Shown here: piece by piece, positions 24,002 through 37,846 of the stretch
Layout: every line of letters begins with the position of its first letter
How positions within the stretch are numbered: the first letter of the stretch is position 1
Assembly (NCBI GenBank): GCA_028023455.1
Contig: JAQFVV010012405.1
Location: 3,971,149-4,035,148 of the forward strand
Source of the DNA: Epiperipatus broadwayi
Taxonomy: Eukaryota > Onychophora > Udeonychophora > Euonychophora > Peripatidae
Reading direction: 5' to 3'
Length of the DNA: 64,000 nucleotides
Made by a program: the position numbers and the translations under genes
Notes under the pieces: model-generated
What the model saw: the letters and a program-made list of their open reading frames with translations, nothing else
What the model was told of the DNA's origin: nothing
Databases searched by the model: none

Positions 24002-24729
24002 GGATGCTTCTATGTCCATTTCCTTTTAACATTTTTTTCAAAAAAAAGAATTCATAATATAAGGTTTTTATTTTTCTGCAAAGTCTACAAGTCTATGCCT
24101 TATCTCATTTCTATTATCATAACCAAAATTACCTACACAACTTTCATCTTTCATTTGTTTACCAATTCTAGCATTAAAGTCTCCCATAACAATTTAAAAA
24201 TGTTGATTACTTTGATCAAAAGCCTTTTGTACATCCATATAAAAATCTTCTACTACTTCATCACTATGAGAAATTGTTGGGGCATAAACCTGAATTATCT
24301 GCATTTAGTATCTGCTCTTAAATTGTATAATAAGCTTGTTACTTTGTCTGAAACACCATCACTCTCCACAATGTTGTTTTTCCACTTTTTATTTATAACG
24401 AATCCTACTCTACTTGTATTTCCACTATTTGTGCTTTTATAGTAGAGTACATGTCCACTTTTTAAATCAATTGTCTCTTCACCTATTTTTCTAACTTCAC
24501 AAAGTCCAACAATGTCCCATTTAATATAAGACAGTTCTTCTTCTAATTCTTGCAATCTTCCTTCATTTAAAAGTGATCTGCAGTTGTAAGGACCTAAATA
24601 AAAACTCATCATCAAATGGCAATCTGGGTTCACAACCATGGGATTCTTAGCACCCTCCACTTTCAGCCACCAGCCACTAACTTTACCATCTCCTGGGAAT
24701 AAGGGCCATGCTTTATTTTTGTCTGTCAT
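24002..24729 (-). pseudogene. LINE endonuclease domain (APE type), broken
   Basis: The first 144 residues (24,295-24,729) include GPYNCRSLLNEGRLQELEEEL and IVGLCEVRK, the N-terminal Asn and catalytic Glu region of APE-like LINE endonucleases. After a break, the other frames continue with QVYAPTISHSDEVVEDFY, VMGDFNARIG (catalytic Asp/Asn pair) and KLDYILTNRK. The final SDHQLV motif follows in the next segment. The enzyme would nick genomic target DNA to prime reverse transcription. Stops, for example before MQIIQVYAP and within NQHF*IVMGD, destroy the frame. Confidence 0.88.
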
Positions 24730-24760
24730 GATTGTATATATCTATTGGAAAAATACCATT

Positions 24761-26009
24761 TACACATACATTCATTTTGCCTTATCAGGAAATTGAGAAG
24801 AAAGACCATGGTGTTTCTTGATCATAAATTCAGAGGTAAAAAGCCAATAAACTCATCATGCTGGCTATTGCATGTTAGTGATTGGCCCATACATGTTCAA
24901 ATACTATATGAATAATCACATAGTAATAACAGCTGCAATGACAAAAATGCATTGAGTGGATATTAAGGAATTTGCTCTGCTCAGTTCCTTTAAAGCATCC
25001 GAGAGGAATTAAAGAGTCTCCTTTCAGTTAATAGCAAACTCCTTTAATAAAATAATAAATTTGGATAATTATTTATTTACTGGTATATTAGTAATATATT
25101 TTCATGTATTAATAGTATACTAATGAATAAATAAGTATTCAAATTTTAAAAATACAATGGCAGGATCATAAAAACAATTAATGTTCTCAATTTGCAGGAT
25201 ATGATATTATAGAGTCCTTTATTATAAAATCACATCATCATCAGATTGAACATGTAAAATGAAAGTACTGTGCATGACTTTTAGAATGACTTTTTGTGGT
25301 ATTAAATAGGTATGTGGATGCATAGATAATCCACAAGACTTCCAGTCTTCATCTTCATTCAAAATATATGGATTAAAAACATGTAAATATGTTAAATGAT
25401 CTTAAGATGCATTCTTCAATAAATCATTTCTATGTAACAATTTTTAGAACAATTTAAATAATAACTCCATATAGCAAGCATTCAGATACACATAGAGATT
25501 TGATCACAAACAAACCAAGACTTTGATTATTTTGTAATTATTTATAATATGCTGAAGATTTTGTTATTTTTGTGGATCTATAAAATGGTATTTTATGTGC
25601 AATTTATAAAGATTTTTAATTTAAAAATCATTATTTCAAAAAACTAAAATACTTTATTAATCAGTGATAGAAAAAATTTTCAGTTGCTTCTCCTTATACA
25701 ATTATCTTTTGATAAATGTGGATCAACCTTTAATAACTGCATTTAACAAATTTAAAACTATTTTTTCCCACAATGAAATAACTATGTTAATAAAATCAAT
25801 TGTATATGTTGGGTAGGATCATATGACAAATTGATATGTTCTTCAGTTTATTGGATATGATATTATTAAATCTACTATTAAAATAACATAGACTTTTTCA
25901 CTGGATTGGATGTATCAAGTGAATAAATGTAACAGAATTTTTAAATATAAATTTTTGTGAAATTTAACTTGATATTTGTAAGTGGTGATTCTTTTTTATT
26001 TACATTATA
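24761..26009. other. AT-rich non-coding stretch
   Basis: No gene recognised. Two weakly similar words, GGATATGATATTATAGAGTC near 25,198 and GGATATGATATTATTAAATC near 25,853, suggest an old direct repeat. Confidence 0.4.
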
Positions 26010-26112
26010 AAGATTATATGCAATTAAAACAGCGTGTGGATCTGCTGTTAAATATCAATCAACTATGAAAAGAGATAATGATACCAAACTACCCTCTATT
26101 TCAATTGATATA
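26010..26112 (-). repeat. Dispersed repeat R3, diverged copy
   Basis: Shares ATGCAATTAAAA, AAATATCAATCAACTA and AGATAATGATACCAAACTACCCTC with the reverse complement of 28,040-28,170. Class unknown. Confidence 0.5.
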
Positions 26113-26267
26113 TAAGCTTAGCTGATTGACAATGTTCTAATTTAGAGAGTGAAATGTTTTACTATTTTAATTTTATGTACTGAATAATCTAAAATTACTA
26201 AATAAGTATTGAGATGCAGCAGAGTTCCAGTTCTAACAATCTCCAAATATCAAATAAAAAGTCAGTT

Positions 26268-26408
26268 TAATAAATGTAATAATAAATATTCATAGCTAAA
26301 TTATATTTAATTAGAACAGAAGTAACTGGATCTTCCACAGAGTTATGAAAAGATAGAATGATACCAATTTATCCTTCAATTCAATTAATATTTAATCCCA
26401 ACTGACTT
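26268..26408 (-). repeat. Dispersed repeat R3, copy in inverted orientation to 28.1 kb
   Basis: AATAAATATTCATAGCTAAATTATAT, a GAAGTAACTG block and AAAAGATAGAATGATACCAA appear in reverse complement at 28,060-28,203. Together with 26,010 this makes a three-copy family within 2.2 kb. No promoter boxes or terminal repeats were recognised. Confidence 0.6.
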
Positions 26409-28039
26409 ACATTTCATTTTATATTTAGAAATCATTAATATTGGAACTGTACCTCAATTCTCTGAATATAGTCATTTCAGATTAATATTCTGTAAAAATT
26501 AAAATAGTAGAAAATTGTACACCCTAAATTAAACCATTGTCAATCAGCTTATGTTTAAAATTTCTTCACTTTTATACTGGCATAATGCAGGCATGAATTT
26601 TCAAATTATAAACATCCGGTTTCAGCTTAATATTAATGGAAATCTACACAGTATACGCATACAATTTTTACACTGTCATTTTCAACTTTCTTTCTAGTTT
26701 CAGAAAAGATAAGTTTTATTTTTCTACAATAAAAATTAAAAATTTTATGATAATTTTTGTGATCAAGTAAGTAGAATTTTTTTGTCTTTCTCTTCATTGT
26801 TAACGAATAATATTCATGCTGAAGATTATATTGAAAAAAATACAACTTTTTACCTATGTATTTAAAAGAATGAACATTATTGGGAGCCAATAGTAAGCAC
26901 TTATTTTTATATTTTTTTAAATTATTATTTTATTTTTATATATTTTTTAATTATTATTTGAGTTTATATTTGATAAATACAAAAAAATTATTATTGAAAC
27001 TAACATATATGCTGATCAAAAAAATAGCTCATGGTTGTGTAAATTTATATCGTGAATTATCTGCATTTTTTGGTATGATGTGGGCTTGGGTCCAGTATTT
27101 GAATTAGGTGATATGAGACAAAGATAAACATATTTTTCAAATATTATGACCAATTTAGATTTTTCTATAATGTCTTGCCTGCATTTTAATAATAATAAAA
27201 ATACACAAATGCTTTGAGTAAAGATTTTGACAATATATAAACTTATGCCAATTATACACTACAGCAATGTAAATTTCAAAGCTGCATATCAAATTCAAGG
27301 AGAGGTGGCAGTTCATGAAGCTATTACTAAATTTATGGTCTTAGTAGCATGAAGCAATAAGCCCTCAAAACCTACAAAGATAAGATAAATAATATTACAC
27401 CACACTGAGTCTAAACTACTAACTTATGTACCTCAAGATTAACTCTATAATAAACTTAGTATTTCATTCACTTTTATTTTATTATTTTATTTTGTATATA
27501 GTGACTATTTTAGTAGTAATTTTTACTAAATTAGAAGTTTTTTATTATAATATTCAAATTATATTAATTATTGATCAATATTAACAACTTGTTATAATAG
27601 ATGTTATTAGGGATGACATTTTCATTGGAAAGCCCTGCATGGAAATACATTGTGAAGGCCTACTAGCAAAAATGAAGTTTTCAAGTGATGGATTACCTTA
27701 GGTAAGTGTTATTATATACCATTTTTTTTAGAAATTTTATGATGAATCTAAATAACCTAATAACAAAAATATAATTTTAAGTTGTATGCATGATAATTTT
27801 GAATTTATGAAATAATATGAAAATAATTATTAGAAATATTAACTTTTATTCTTTTTTTTTTATTACTTTTTTTTTATTACTTTGAATATCAATGACTATA
27901 TTTTTTTCAGCTTAATTATATTCTTTGGTATTTTATGTTTCAAACAATATATATTATGTCATTTTTGAATAACACAAACTTAAGTTATGATAATATTTGT
28001 GGCTTAACATAATTTTTAAATATTCAATATGGCTGCTTC
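26409..28039. other. AT-rich non-coding stretch
   Basis: No supported feature; frames at 26,633-26,890 and 26,880-27,107 are low-complexity and unrelated to known families. Confidence 0.45.
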
Positions 28040-28203
28040 ACCAGCGAAAAGGTTTAAATATCAGCTGAGTTAAGGGATAGAGTGGTATCATTCTATCTTT
28101 TTGTAGTTGATTGATGTTTACATAGCTCAGTAGGAGGTTCAGTTACTTCCATTTTAATTACATATAATTTAGCTATGAATATTTATTATTGAATTGTAAA
28201 GAT
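28040..28203 (+). repeat. Dispersed repeat R3, opposite orientation
   Basis: Contains TGGTATCATTCTATCTTTTTG, CAGTTACTTCCATTTTAATTAC and ATTTAGCTATGAATATTTATTATTG, the reverse complement of the copies at 26.0 and 26.3 kb. The two orientations could form a long imperfect hairpin in a transcript across this interval. Confidence 0.6.
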
Positions 28204-28509
28204 AACTGATGATGGGGCATTGTTAAAAAATACAATTAATCAAAGCATTAAAAACTTTCAAAGGAAAAATTTTGCTGCGACAAAATTTAAAGACATCATT
28301 GAAGTTTCATATAAAGAGAGTGTAAGTCAATTATGTTACATATTTGTGATTTATAGATTGATTACATAATCATCTCAAAAGTAATCATTAACTTTTTTTC
28401 TTTATCTTTCTTTTTTTCCTTCTGATGTTATATGGCCTACTCATTTACAAGTGATTTCTAATGATGATGATAATATCTATGTATTCAAACATCTTCCCAT
28501 TTATCTGTG

Positions 28510-28788
<279 letters not shown>

Positions 28789-30235
28789 GTGTCTGTGGAG
28801 GTATAGTAAATATAAATCAGTTTGGTCAATTAAATGGAATTATTGTCCTCTATAACTTAAGGTGTTCGAAGGTCGCTTTCCCTCTCTATTATACTATTAT
28901 TTTTCACTAATCCTATTTATATATAAATATGTGTGAATGTATTTTATAATACATTCCTGTATTTAAATCCGAATAAGTTTTGTTGAAATTAAATAGATAT
29001 GTTTCTAGATATTCTTTTAAATCAAAGTATACTTAAAATAAAGTGTGAATTTAAATAAATACATATTTCGGTGAGGTAAAAAAATGTCACTGTGAAATAA
29101 ATTTAGCTGATTCTTTATACCTGCTAGGTTTGATCACTTAGAAAAAGTTTTATGATAACAATTTAAGTAACTATGAATTACGTAAATTAAATCCGGGAAT
29201 TTGGCAATGTGACTGCAGGTGAATAACGGAAGGCTTAGTCTTCTCTGCCAATCCTGCTAACGTATCCCTTCGATCATCCTGACTTGGCATTGTTTTTTTT
29301 CCAGTTGTCTCACAGTCTGTGCCGCTAGAAAAAAGGAATTATAAAGTAATTTCCTTGACTTGATTTTTAATCAGATCTACAATGTTTTCTGGCTATATTT
29401 ATTAACTGTTAGATAATGCCGCTTCTATTTTAAAAGTTGGAAAGGGAGTTGTAAAAAAAAAAAAAAATTATTGCAGATGGCAATATGAATACTAGTTTCA
29501 TATTGACTTTTGAAAGTGAAAAAATCAACATGACGTTTCGTCATCCGCTTATTAATTATTTAGTAAATATTGAATCCTTCAGAAAAACGCTGACTTTTAA
29601 TCAGGGAGTTGTTAGCTGAATTTTCGTCTTATTAAAAAAGTCTCGTTTAAATTAATTATGCTTCTGTAGCCTAATTAAAACCAATACTAATAAAAAAGGC
29701 TATAAATAAAATATTTTAATTGTAATTAATTAAAACAGTGCTCGAACGTCATATGACCTCCAGAACGACAAAAATATTTGATTTTTTTTATATACCTGTT
29801 AATATAGCAAACAGGGCTGATTGTAGTAACAAGTGTAATCATCTATTTCTAAGTGGTTTTTTTTCTCTATCTAAAGATTCTACAAGGTCCAGTGTTTACA
29901 TCCATAAAGAATTACGGAAAATATTTGTCTGAGAAATTATGATTTTAAAAACAACTACAATAATAATAATAATAATAAAAATGAACCAGTGTTCAAATCA
30001 TATCTATACTTTTATTTGAAGTACTTAGACGTGTTGGCAAGATATGTAATTTACTGGAGGGCCTTTGAAATAATAATAGTTATTTAGTAAATTTAAAGTT
30101 TATATCTGAAGTTTAAAATATATTGATTTTTGATCTAATAAAAGTAAATAATTATTTTAGTATTTATTAAAGAGTGGTTATTGCACCACACTCCAGGTAA
30201 ATTTGTGAAGTATAAATACATATATATCATTAATA
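28789..30235. other. AT-rich non-coding stretch
   Basis: No gene recognised. 29,210-29,340 is slightly less AT-rich, with TTTTTTTTCCAG near 29,293 that could be a splice acceptor by chance. A short (TAA)n lies near 29,960. Confidence 0.4.
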
Positions 30236-30311
30236 AGCGTCAACACTTAGACAATCCCAATCAATTTCAAACTGTTATCAAGGCAGTCTTCTTTTAACAA
30301 TAAAGGCGGAA
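30236..30311 (+). repeat. Dispersed short repeat R1, copy 2
   Basis: Shows CAACACTTAGACAATCCCAAT, TGTTATCAAGGCAGTC and CAATAAAGGCGG, in the same order as the other R1 copies. A TATATAT run precedes it, as it does copy 1. Confidence 0.6.
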
Positions 30312-33300
30312 AATAACACAGATTAACTTATATATAATTAATAAATATAAAACAATCTTTGTCAAGCTGTGAATAAATAACATTCTATATATTAGCCAGT
30401 TATAAAGAACGTGATAGAAACACATACCCTTTAAGCTTTGAATGTTTATATTGGCTAATGTATTAAATTCAGTTTGAAATTCCAACAATATTGACAAATA
30501 AAAGCCATTGAATATTAAAAGCTTAAAGAATAGTTGATTCCATTCTATTTTTTATCATTTGCTAACATAGAGAATGTTCTTTATTTATAGCTTGAGACAA
30601 AGTTAGTAACATTTGATTTAATAAAAACTATATATATATATATGATTGAAACCCTTGTAAATAGTGTTGTTTTGTAATTCCATCTGCACTTAAATCCTTT
30701 TGAAAGAGGCATTGGCTTGTGTGCTTCTTTATTTCACATTTTGTAGCTATACCAGAGATGTATTGTCTAAATTTCTAATTTATGAATCTATGAAATGATG
30801 CAAAAAATGATACACTATTAAACCAGAAAGAAAACATTTTATTTATATAAGAAAATAATAAATCAACCTTTAAAATATTTTTTTTTTAAATAAATTTTGT
30901 TTCTTATTTTTTTTACAATCTTAAATGGAATATGACCAATTTAAATACCAACTCATACTTTCACAAAGATACGTGAATTATACATTCTTCTAAATATAAT
31001 TTGTTTATACTTATATTTAAAATCTGTTATTTTTCAAATATATGTATACATAATGTATCAAACGAAATATATTTTAAAATGTTGTAATGGTCATATTTGT
31101 GCATTCACACAACAAAATCCAGAATCCAGGCAAATTACCCCAAAGCTGATCTAGATGAGGTGGTGAGACCTCAAATCTGAGCATATTTCAAATCATTTAC
31201 CAGTATTTTATGATTTAATACCCTATGAATGACATTTATGAGGTATTTGGTCTCAATTTCTTCAGTGAACTGGCTGAGTAAACAAAGAAACACAAGACTC
31301 AGGGGGAAAGTAATAACTTAACTATAATTAATGATTAAATGAATTCCTTAACATACTACGACTTAACTAAGATAATGGATAATATATATTGATAAAGTGT
31401 TTGAATTTTTTTGGAGTGGATTATGAGAAATAGCATTAAACAAATGGTAATTTTAAATATGTCTAATAAAAAAATGATTAAGTTAATTAAAGTAAAAAGA
31501 ACATAATTAATTAGCATTGGATAAATGAATTATGCTATGCAGACATTACAGTAATGATGAGATAATTGGTACAGCAGTCTCATCTTTTATGAAATTCAAT
31601 TTATACAATTATTTACAATATATGAATCATGCCTACTGTCATGCTATGCCAAGCTATTTTTTAGGTTTGCTAATGGTAAGATAAACATTTACCAGGATGA
31701 TACAGAAATAGAGCCTTACTACTAAATTTAATATACTACCCATGAGCAATTAATATGCTTGAAATATGGATTCATTAAGTAAAATCAGATTCCAAGTTCA
31801 GGCTAATGCCAAGTGTTTATTAATATGGAGAGAAAAGAGCTGGTTGCCCTTAGATTTGGTGTCTGAAAATTATGATACTAAAATATTAAGATTAAAGATC
31901 ATAGTGCGAATGTGTAATTGCATACAGGCTTCAGTAACAAACACTTGGTGCCCTTGAACCACTTGCTGCTATTAATAGTAAAGAACTCATTAGTTCAGGA
32001 AGTTGGATAGGCTTTGAATACTGTTCTAGACCCTCGTGTTCCAGTTCTAAAAGATATAGCCATATGAACTAAAAAAAGGGGCAGCTTGATACCATGAACT
32101 ATCTTAAAAGAAGAGCAGCAAGACAATAGTGCACACAATGTGCTTAATAAAAACACACTCACATTGCTTAATAATAATAATGCTAATATGTATATAAAAT
32201 AACTAAGTAATGCACCTAAATATATATAGTTTCTGTTGGCTGAAACTGACGTGACCCAGCTCTTAATTAAGATAGCATATAATAATTATGCTAAGAGAGG
32301 GTTGACTAAATATTAATCTAGTTTATATTTATTGAATCTGTATACAATTATTTATAGTCAAGTTAGGGAGGAGAAAGCATATTTCAGGCCACACAACATT
32401 TACAAATATACTTTTAATATCATCCCTGGTCTTTATCTAACTAATAAACCTAATCAGGATTTAACTAACCTTGTTATATATACTAAAAAATACTAAAATG
32501 AATAAATATAGATAAAAAAAGTCTGCCACGATCTGCTGTTATCTCATAGAATAGGATTTTGAAGCAGCAATTCATACAAGCTAAAGAGCAATGATAATTT
32601 TATGCTGAAATCCTTCTAATTGTCTCTCTTAAAAGTTTATTAAATTAATCACTTACTGCCTTGAAACATTGGCATACCCTAACATGTAGAATCAATAAAT
32701 GAAATAAAATAATCAAAACAGAAAGATCGGCATGGCCACAGATTATAAGAGATTTTAAATAATAACTGATATAATTATTACAATTTATAGGCAAGTTTAA
32801 AGTTACATTTTAGACAGCTAGCTTTACTTCAAAAAGAGTTTTAATTTAAAGAGAATTTACAGTTCAAATGAATGTTCATAACAGCTAGCTTAATAAATAA
32901 ATTATAGGTTTCAAAAGTAAATTTATAAAGCTCTGTGATTTGAAAAAGTATTACCAATTTACTTCTTGCAGTGGAGTCATCTGGCATTGGAGAGTAGGCA
33001 TAGCACTTTTCTCTTGATAGGTGGCATGTTCGCAACCTCCTTCCTTTGCAGCAGGCAGTGGCTGGGATTCTCCATCCTAGTGGTGATGATGATTATACTG
33101 TGACAGCATGTAGGATAGGTTTAAAGGTGACTGTTTTTCTGTAAGAAGATGGAAAATTGGTGGCCTTTCTAGCTGCTCATTCACACACTTGAATTATAGA
33201 GTATATATCTTTTACAGAGCTGCAATATAGGTATATATACTAATTTCTACTCCAATATTATATTTTCCCAGCATGGAAATCCATTAGCTTCTTTACAAGT

Positions 33301-35567
33301 TTTACTTAAATGTACAAAATTTGGTTTTACTATTATTCAATTTTCTAATCACATAATTTTATCTTGGTTTAGCTAAGTCAGTTCCCAGTGTAATAGAAAA
33401 TAGTGCTGCTTGATTGCATTTGTTTTTGACTAACTTATGTTTTAAAAATTGTTATTGTCAAAATTAGAAATTTACATATTTAGCTTACAAGCAATTTTAA
33501 AACAACTGCATGTAGTGTGATGTTTGTTGAAAAGATTGATTTTAAATTTAGAAATTTAACAAATTATTATATAAACATTTTATTATATATGTATTCATCA
33601 CAGTTGCAATTGTACATATTTATGCAATTCTAATTGAAAATAAGAAAATAAACTTATACTATATAAATTTATAATAATTAAAGATTTAAATTCCTAATAT
33701 AAATATGCTGTAATATTCCCAGATCTATTTATATATGTTCTGATACATATGTAATGACATTAGACAGATATGTGTTTAAACAGATATACAGATATAAAAG
33801 TATACATGTACTCAAGGGATTTGAAGTTAATATAAGTATTATGATGGGATAGAGGAGTAGAAATGGATAGTCTGAAGGATTATACCATTTCAATGTTACA
33901 TAAAAATCAAGATTATATTGAAAATGATATTTAAATTTTGTTTTTAAAGTTATTTAATTTTCATTTTGATTAGTTTATATTTATATAATATAGACAAACA
34001 CATATAGTCTACATCAAACAAATATATAAGTAAATAAATATAATTTTTGTAATGAAAACATACAACCTGGTTAATTTTTCCAAGGAACATTGGGTATTCC
34101 TTTAACGATTTATTCAGTTAAAGTATATTTTTAATATATAATAAATATAATAATTTTAAAAAATACTGTAAGAAAGTTAGTAAGTTCTGATACTTCTTAG
34201 TAAACTTTGTATAAGATGAAAATCCTTTAAATAAACATTATATGTAAAATATATCTATATTTCACTGGCATCATTCAAAAACCGAATTTTATTCAATTAA
34301 TGAAGTAAGCATTTTAAAAGATATTCCATAATGAATCTTTATAAGCCTAATATTTCCTTTCATATAAATATTATTACTATTTAATCCTTTGATAAATTGA
34401 ATCCTTTGATAAACTTAATCTGTAAGACATTTCACTTTATATCCTTTTAGTAATTTTATGGCAAATATATATCTATTACTGTGAGATAATTTTTTTCAAG
34501 ATTTTTCTAGAGCTCTTAAAATACAATGTCTTTTGGAGCAAATGTTTTCTTTACTTAGCCATTCATTATCATATTGCAACCAAACTATTAATTTTTATAT
34601 ACACATATTAATTTTGCTTATTGAAAAGTGAAAATTCAATCTCAAAACACACAGACATTTTATACCATTTTACCGATGATGAGAAGATTGAGGTCATTAA
34701 CTTAGATACTATTCCTATAGTTTCACTCAAAGATAATCCGTTTCTACACTCTTTGTTACAAAGAACCAAAATTTCACTCAATAAAACATTTTTAAATACG
34801 GCGACATTCCGGAATTTAAAATGTCTTAACTTTTTAATAAATAAATAGTTTGTAAAATAAATACAAATAATAATGATGCAATAAATTTATAACTTAAATA
34901 CATCTTTTAAAATCATAATTTGAATAAAATAAATAACTATTCTTTGTACATAAATTTATTTAATATAAAATAGTCTACATTTTTTTAAAATACTTATTAA
35001 AATATTTATATATAAGTAATATTTGAAAATACATATGAATTCATATTATTTTAATCATATACACAATGTACCATATTCGTATACACTTTAAGTAATCATT
35101 GACTATTTTGTATTTTTATGTTAAATGTATGCAATAAATAAAAATATTAAGTAAATAAAATATTAATAAACAAATATATCAATACATAATTCAATCTATT
35201 CAATCTTTTTAATAATAAAATATTAACTTTATTGTATCATTCAATTTAATATACTGTCAATTAAGAAAAATTAACATTAAAAATTCACAAATGTTCTTGA
35301 ATGTTAACATGTGTTATGATGAGCTACCAATAACTAACTATTTATTAATATTGTAAATCATTAATTTTTCTAAAAAAAATTTGATAAAACGTTAGCCAAC
35401 AATTTTTTTTAGGAATAATAATACTAAGCTTGAATTTAGGTCAAGATAATATAATATATGTATGGATCAAACTGGTTAACTAACAAGAAATTTCTGCTGT
35501 GTTAACTTTTTTAGTAAGATCAGATCATTCGTAGTAATTCAGCTCCTTTATTCGCCATCACATGATC
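30312..35567. other. AT-rich non-coding stretch
   Basis: Over 5 kb with no recognised gene or transposon. Chance frames at 31,766-31,957 and 34,621-34,848 have no identifiable domain. A slightly richer patch at 33,000-33,170 was inspected without result. Confidence 0.45.
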
Positions 35568-35770
35568 ACATCCTAAGATCTAGATGCAGTGCTTTCAGAT
35601 CCAAAGCTCCTCACTGATGAAGGACACAAGCCAGAATCTAGTCTTGGGATATTGGATGAGTAGGCATTAGATAGGGATTTTATGCACAAGCCTTCTGGCA
35701 TCCATTGATTACTCTGTTTAGCACAGGTGGCAATACTGTATGGAGAGTTTTGCTCTGTTTATCTCCTTTA
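35568..35770 (+). repeat. Dispersed repeat R4, copy 2
   Basis: Contains ACATCCTAAGATCTAGATGCAG, TCAGATCCAAAGCTCCTCA, GGCATTAGATAGGGATTTTATG and CTTCTGGCATCCATTGATTAC, ending TGTATGGAGAGTTTTGC. Nearly identical blocks occur at 62,865-63,053 (+), at 62,588-62,695 in reverse complement, and at 61,965-62,092. A mobile SINE or MITE family; its boundaries are estimated from where the copies stop matching. Confidence 0.75.
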
Positions 35771-37734
35771 TTCACATCTACCATGATACTGAACAACTAT
35801 AAAATTAAACTATATCTATTGAATTTACATTTAAACATTTTTTTGCATTAAACATTTTTTAAAGTATGTATATCTGCATAGATAATGTTATGATTAAATC
35901 AAAAAAAATAATAATAAATAAAAATTATTTTAACTCACTTCTTTCTTTATTATTTTGTAATTCAATATATAGTAGTAATTTGCTATAGAGGAAAGATTAA
36001 TAATATTATAAATAAATTACAGTTTTGCAATGCTTTTGATAATATTTAAATAATACTGACCAAAAACTTTTTTTTTTCAATTCTACTCCAGAGCCATCTA
36101 TTATAAGTTTGAGTAATCTGCACAGTAGTCACATCTCCAAACTAGTTTCTAGTGCCCACATAATGCTTAATTATTATTCAATTTGCAATAAATGGCTCCT
36201 GAAAAATATGAAGGAAATGGCTTTTAGAAGCACATGAGTAGTTTGAGCGACATATTTGTTTGTAACTTTTTTGGAAGTTATTGAGGTTAAAAGTGGCAAA
36301 AAGTGACAAAATAGTTGCTCACATGAAGTAGGCACAACTATATTTACTCTTCTATACTGTTTAATAAGTAAAGAGATATTAATTAATTTAAAAATAAAAT
36401 AATGTCTGATCACGTGAAATCTTTGGTCTTTCCTATTTTTTTTACTAACAAAAAAAAATGTCTGTCTAACATGTACTAGATATAATATATCTGCAGTAAT
36501 TATTATATAAAGGTAAATTACTTTTAGGCTAAAATAAAGTTTATTTACATAATTAAAAGAATACAAAAAATCAATTACAAATATGTTTTAATAAAAAATA
36601 TTTAAATTATTCAGGGCCATTTAACACTGGATGCAAGGCACTCAGGTGACATGATTTAGTGGGTGACAGATTTATAGGAGAGTAGGGATAAGAAAATTAT
36701 TTTATTATTTAATTTATCTTATTTACTCATTCAAACGAGTTTACTGATGCTAAATTGCTGACAATGGTTAATATATATTATCAATAAAATGATTATTATT
36801 TAAATATCAATAAATATTATGGCATTGTTAATGCATTGTTATGGTAAGAATATAAATTGTGTAAATACAAGATGCTTTAGTTGTTGTTTTTTTATTAAGG
36901 AAAAAAAAAAAGTTTCTCTCAAGTTATTGAATGATAAGAAAGTTATTTTAATTTTTTTACAAAGTGGTGTTAGAAATTATAAAAGTGTTTTACACATTTA
37001 AATATGCTTGGCCAAATTTAATAATAATATTTTATTTTATTCTAGCATTGTCATAATACTGGTTGGTAAGAGAAAGATCTTTCTTTAAATTAATAAAAAA
37101 AAACGTTCATAAGATCAATTGATATTTGGATATTATAAGTATAAGAAGTAAAATATGTAAGGATTGATTTGGATGATATTGTGAAATAATTTTTATGTAT
37201 AAAAAAAAGAATAAATTTATAAGCATTGGATCTCTGATGATAGATTATCCAAAATAATTTGGAGGGGATGGCAAAAACACTTTCCACCCAGGTAGGGTAA
37301 CCTTATTAAATAGTCTTAAATTTATTCATTGTTGTGGAATATCCATAAAAGAAAGATATTTGTGTTTACTAGGATAAGTCAAATATTGACTAAGAGGAGT
37401 TAATGACTTTTATTTAGAGTTTATGTTGTGAGTTAAATAATTCCAACATTTTCAAAAGAGTACAGGAAATCATATTGCCTGCCCAATTATTTTTTGACAA
37501 TTTATGATACCTTTTAGATTTCCATGCTAAGTCCATCATCACTAATTGTTTGATAGAATGGGAGATTTGACCTTGAAAATAAAGTGATAACATGTTATCT
37601 ATTAGAGGCATAAAAGAATAGAGTAATATTTTTTTTTGGTTTTTGAGGTTAAATGATATTTTTAATATCACTCAATCGAGTATTTGTACATTTCTTAAAA
37701 TGGATATAAAGATTTGAATTACTGACTACATGAA
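35771..37734. other. AT-rich non-coding stretch
   Basis: No gene recognised; a 130-codon minus-strand frame at 36,174-36,566 is AT-biased and hydrophobic without domain resemblance. Confidence 0.45.
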
Positions 37735-37816
37735 AGCAATTCACATTTAAACAATACCAAGAATTTCAATTTGTTTATTGTCAAGGCAATATCTTTTATT
37801 GTGATAAAAGTGGATA
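37735..37816 (+). repeat. Dispersed short repeat R1, copy 3
   Basis: AAGCAATTCACATTTAAACAAT, ACCAAGAATTTCAATTTG, TTGTCAAGGCAATA and GATAAAAGTGGATACC. It lies about 30 bp before the outer gypsy LTR, so the LTR element landed next to or within an R1-containing stretch. Confidence 0.65.
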
Positions 37817-37846
37817 CCCTCCATTACCTATGATCTAAGTCTATAT

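Larger units (their letters stand above)
21757..24760 (-). mobile_element. RTE-like LINE, nearly full-length decayed copy 2
   Basis: A minus-strand element of about 3.0 kb covering an apurinic-type endonuclease, a reverse transcriptase and the C-terminal region, in the order and length expected for RTE-type LINEs (about 3.2 kb, one ORF). The 5' end is near 24,730-24,760, just before the recognisable start of the endonuclease ORF. The 3' end is a GATGATGTTGATTGG-like tail at about 21,757. Several stops and frameshifts, plus a foreign insertion at 22,619-22,717, inactivate it. It matches the truncated copy at 10.47-11.89 kb throughout their overlap. Confidence 0.92.

Noticed and set aside
31766-31957. 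63-codon frame resembling a transposon polyprotein at first sight
   Set aside because: No catalytic or zinc motif and no continuing similarity in neighbouring frames; treated as chance.
36174-36566. 130-codon minus-strand frame
   Set aside because: AT-driven hydrophobic and Lys/Asn composition, no domain, no conserved start context; too weak to call a gene.
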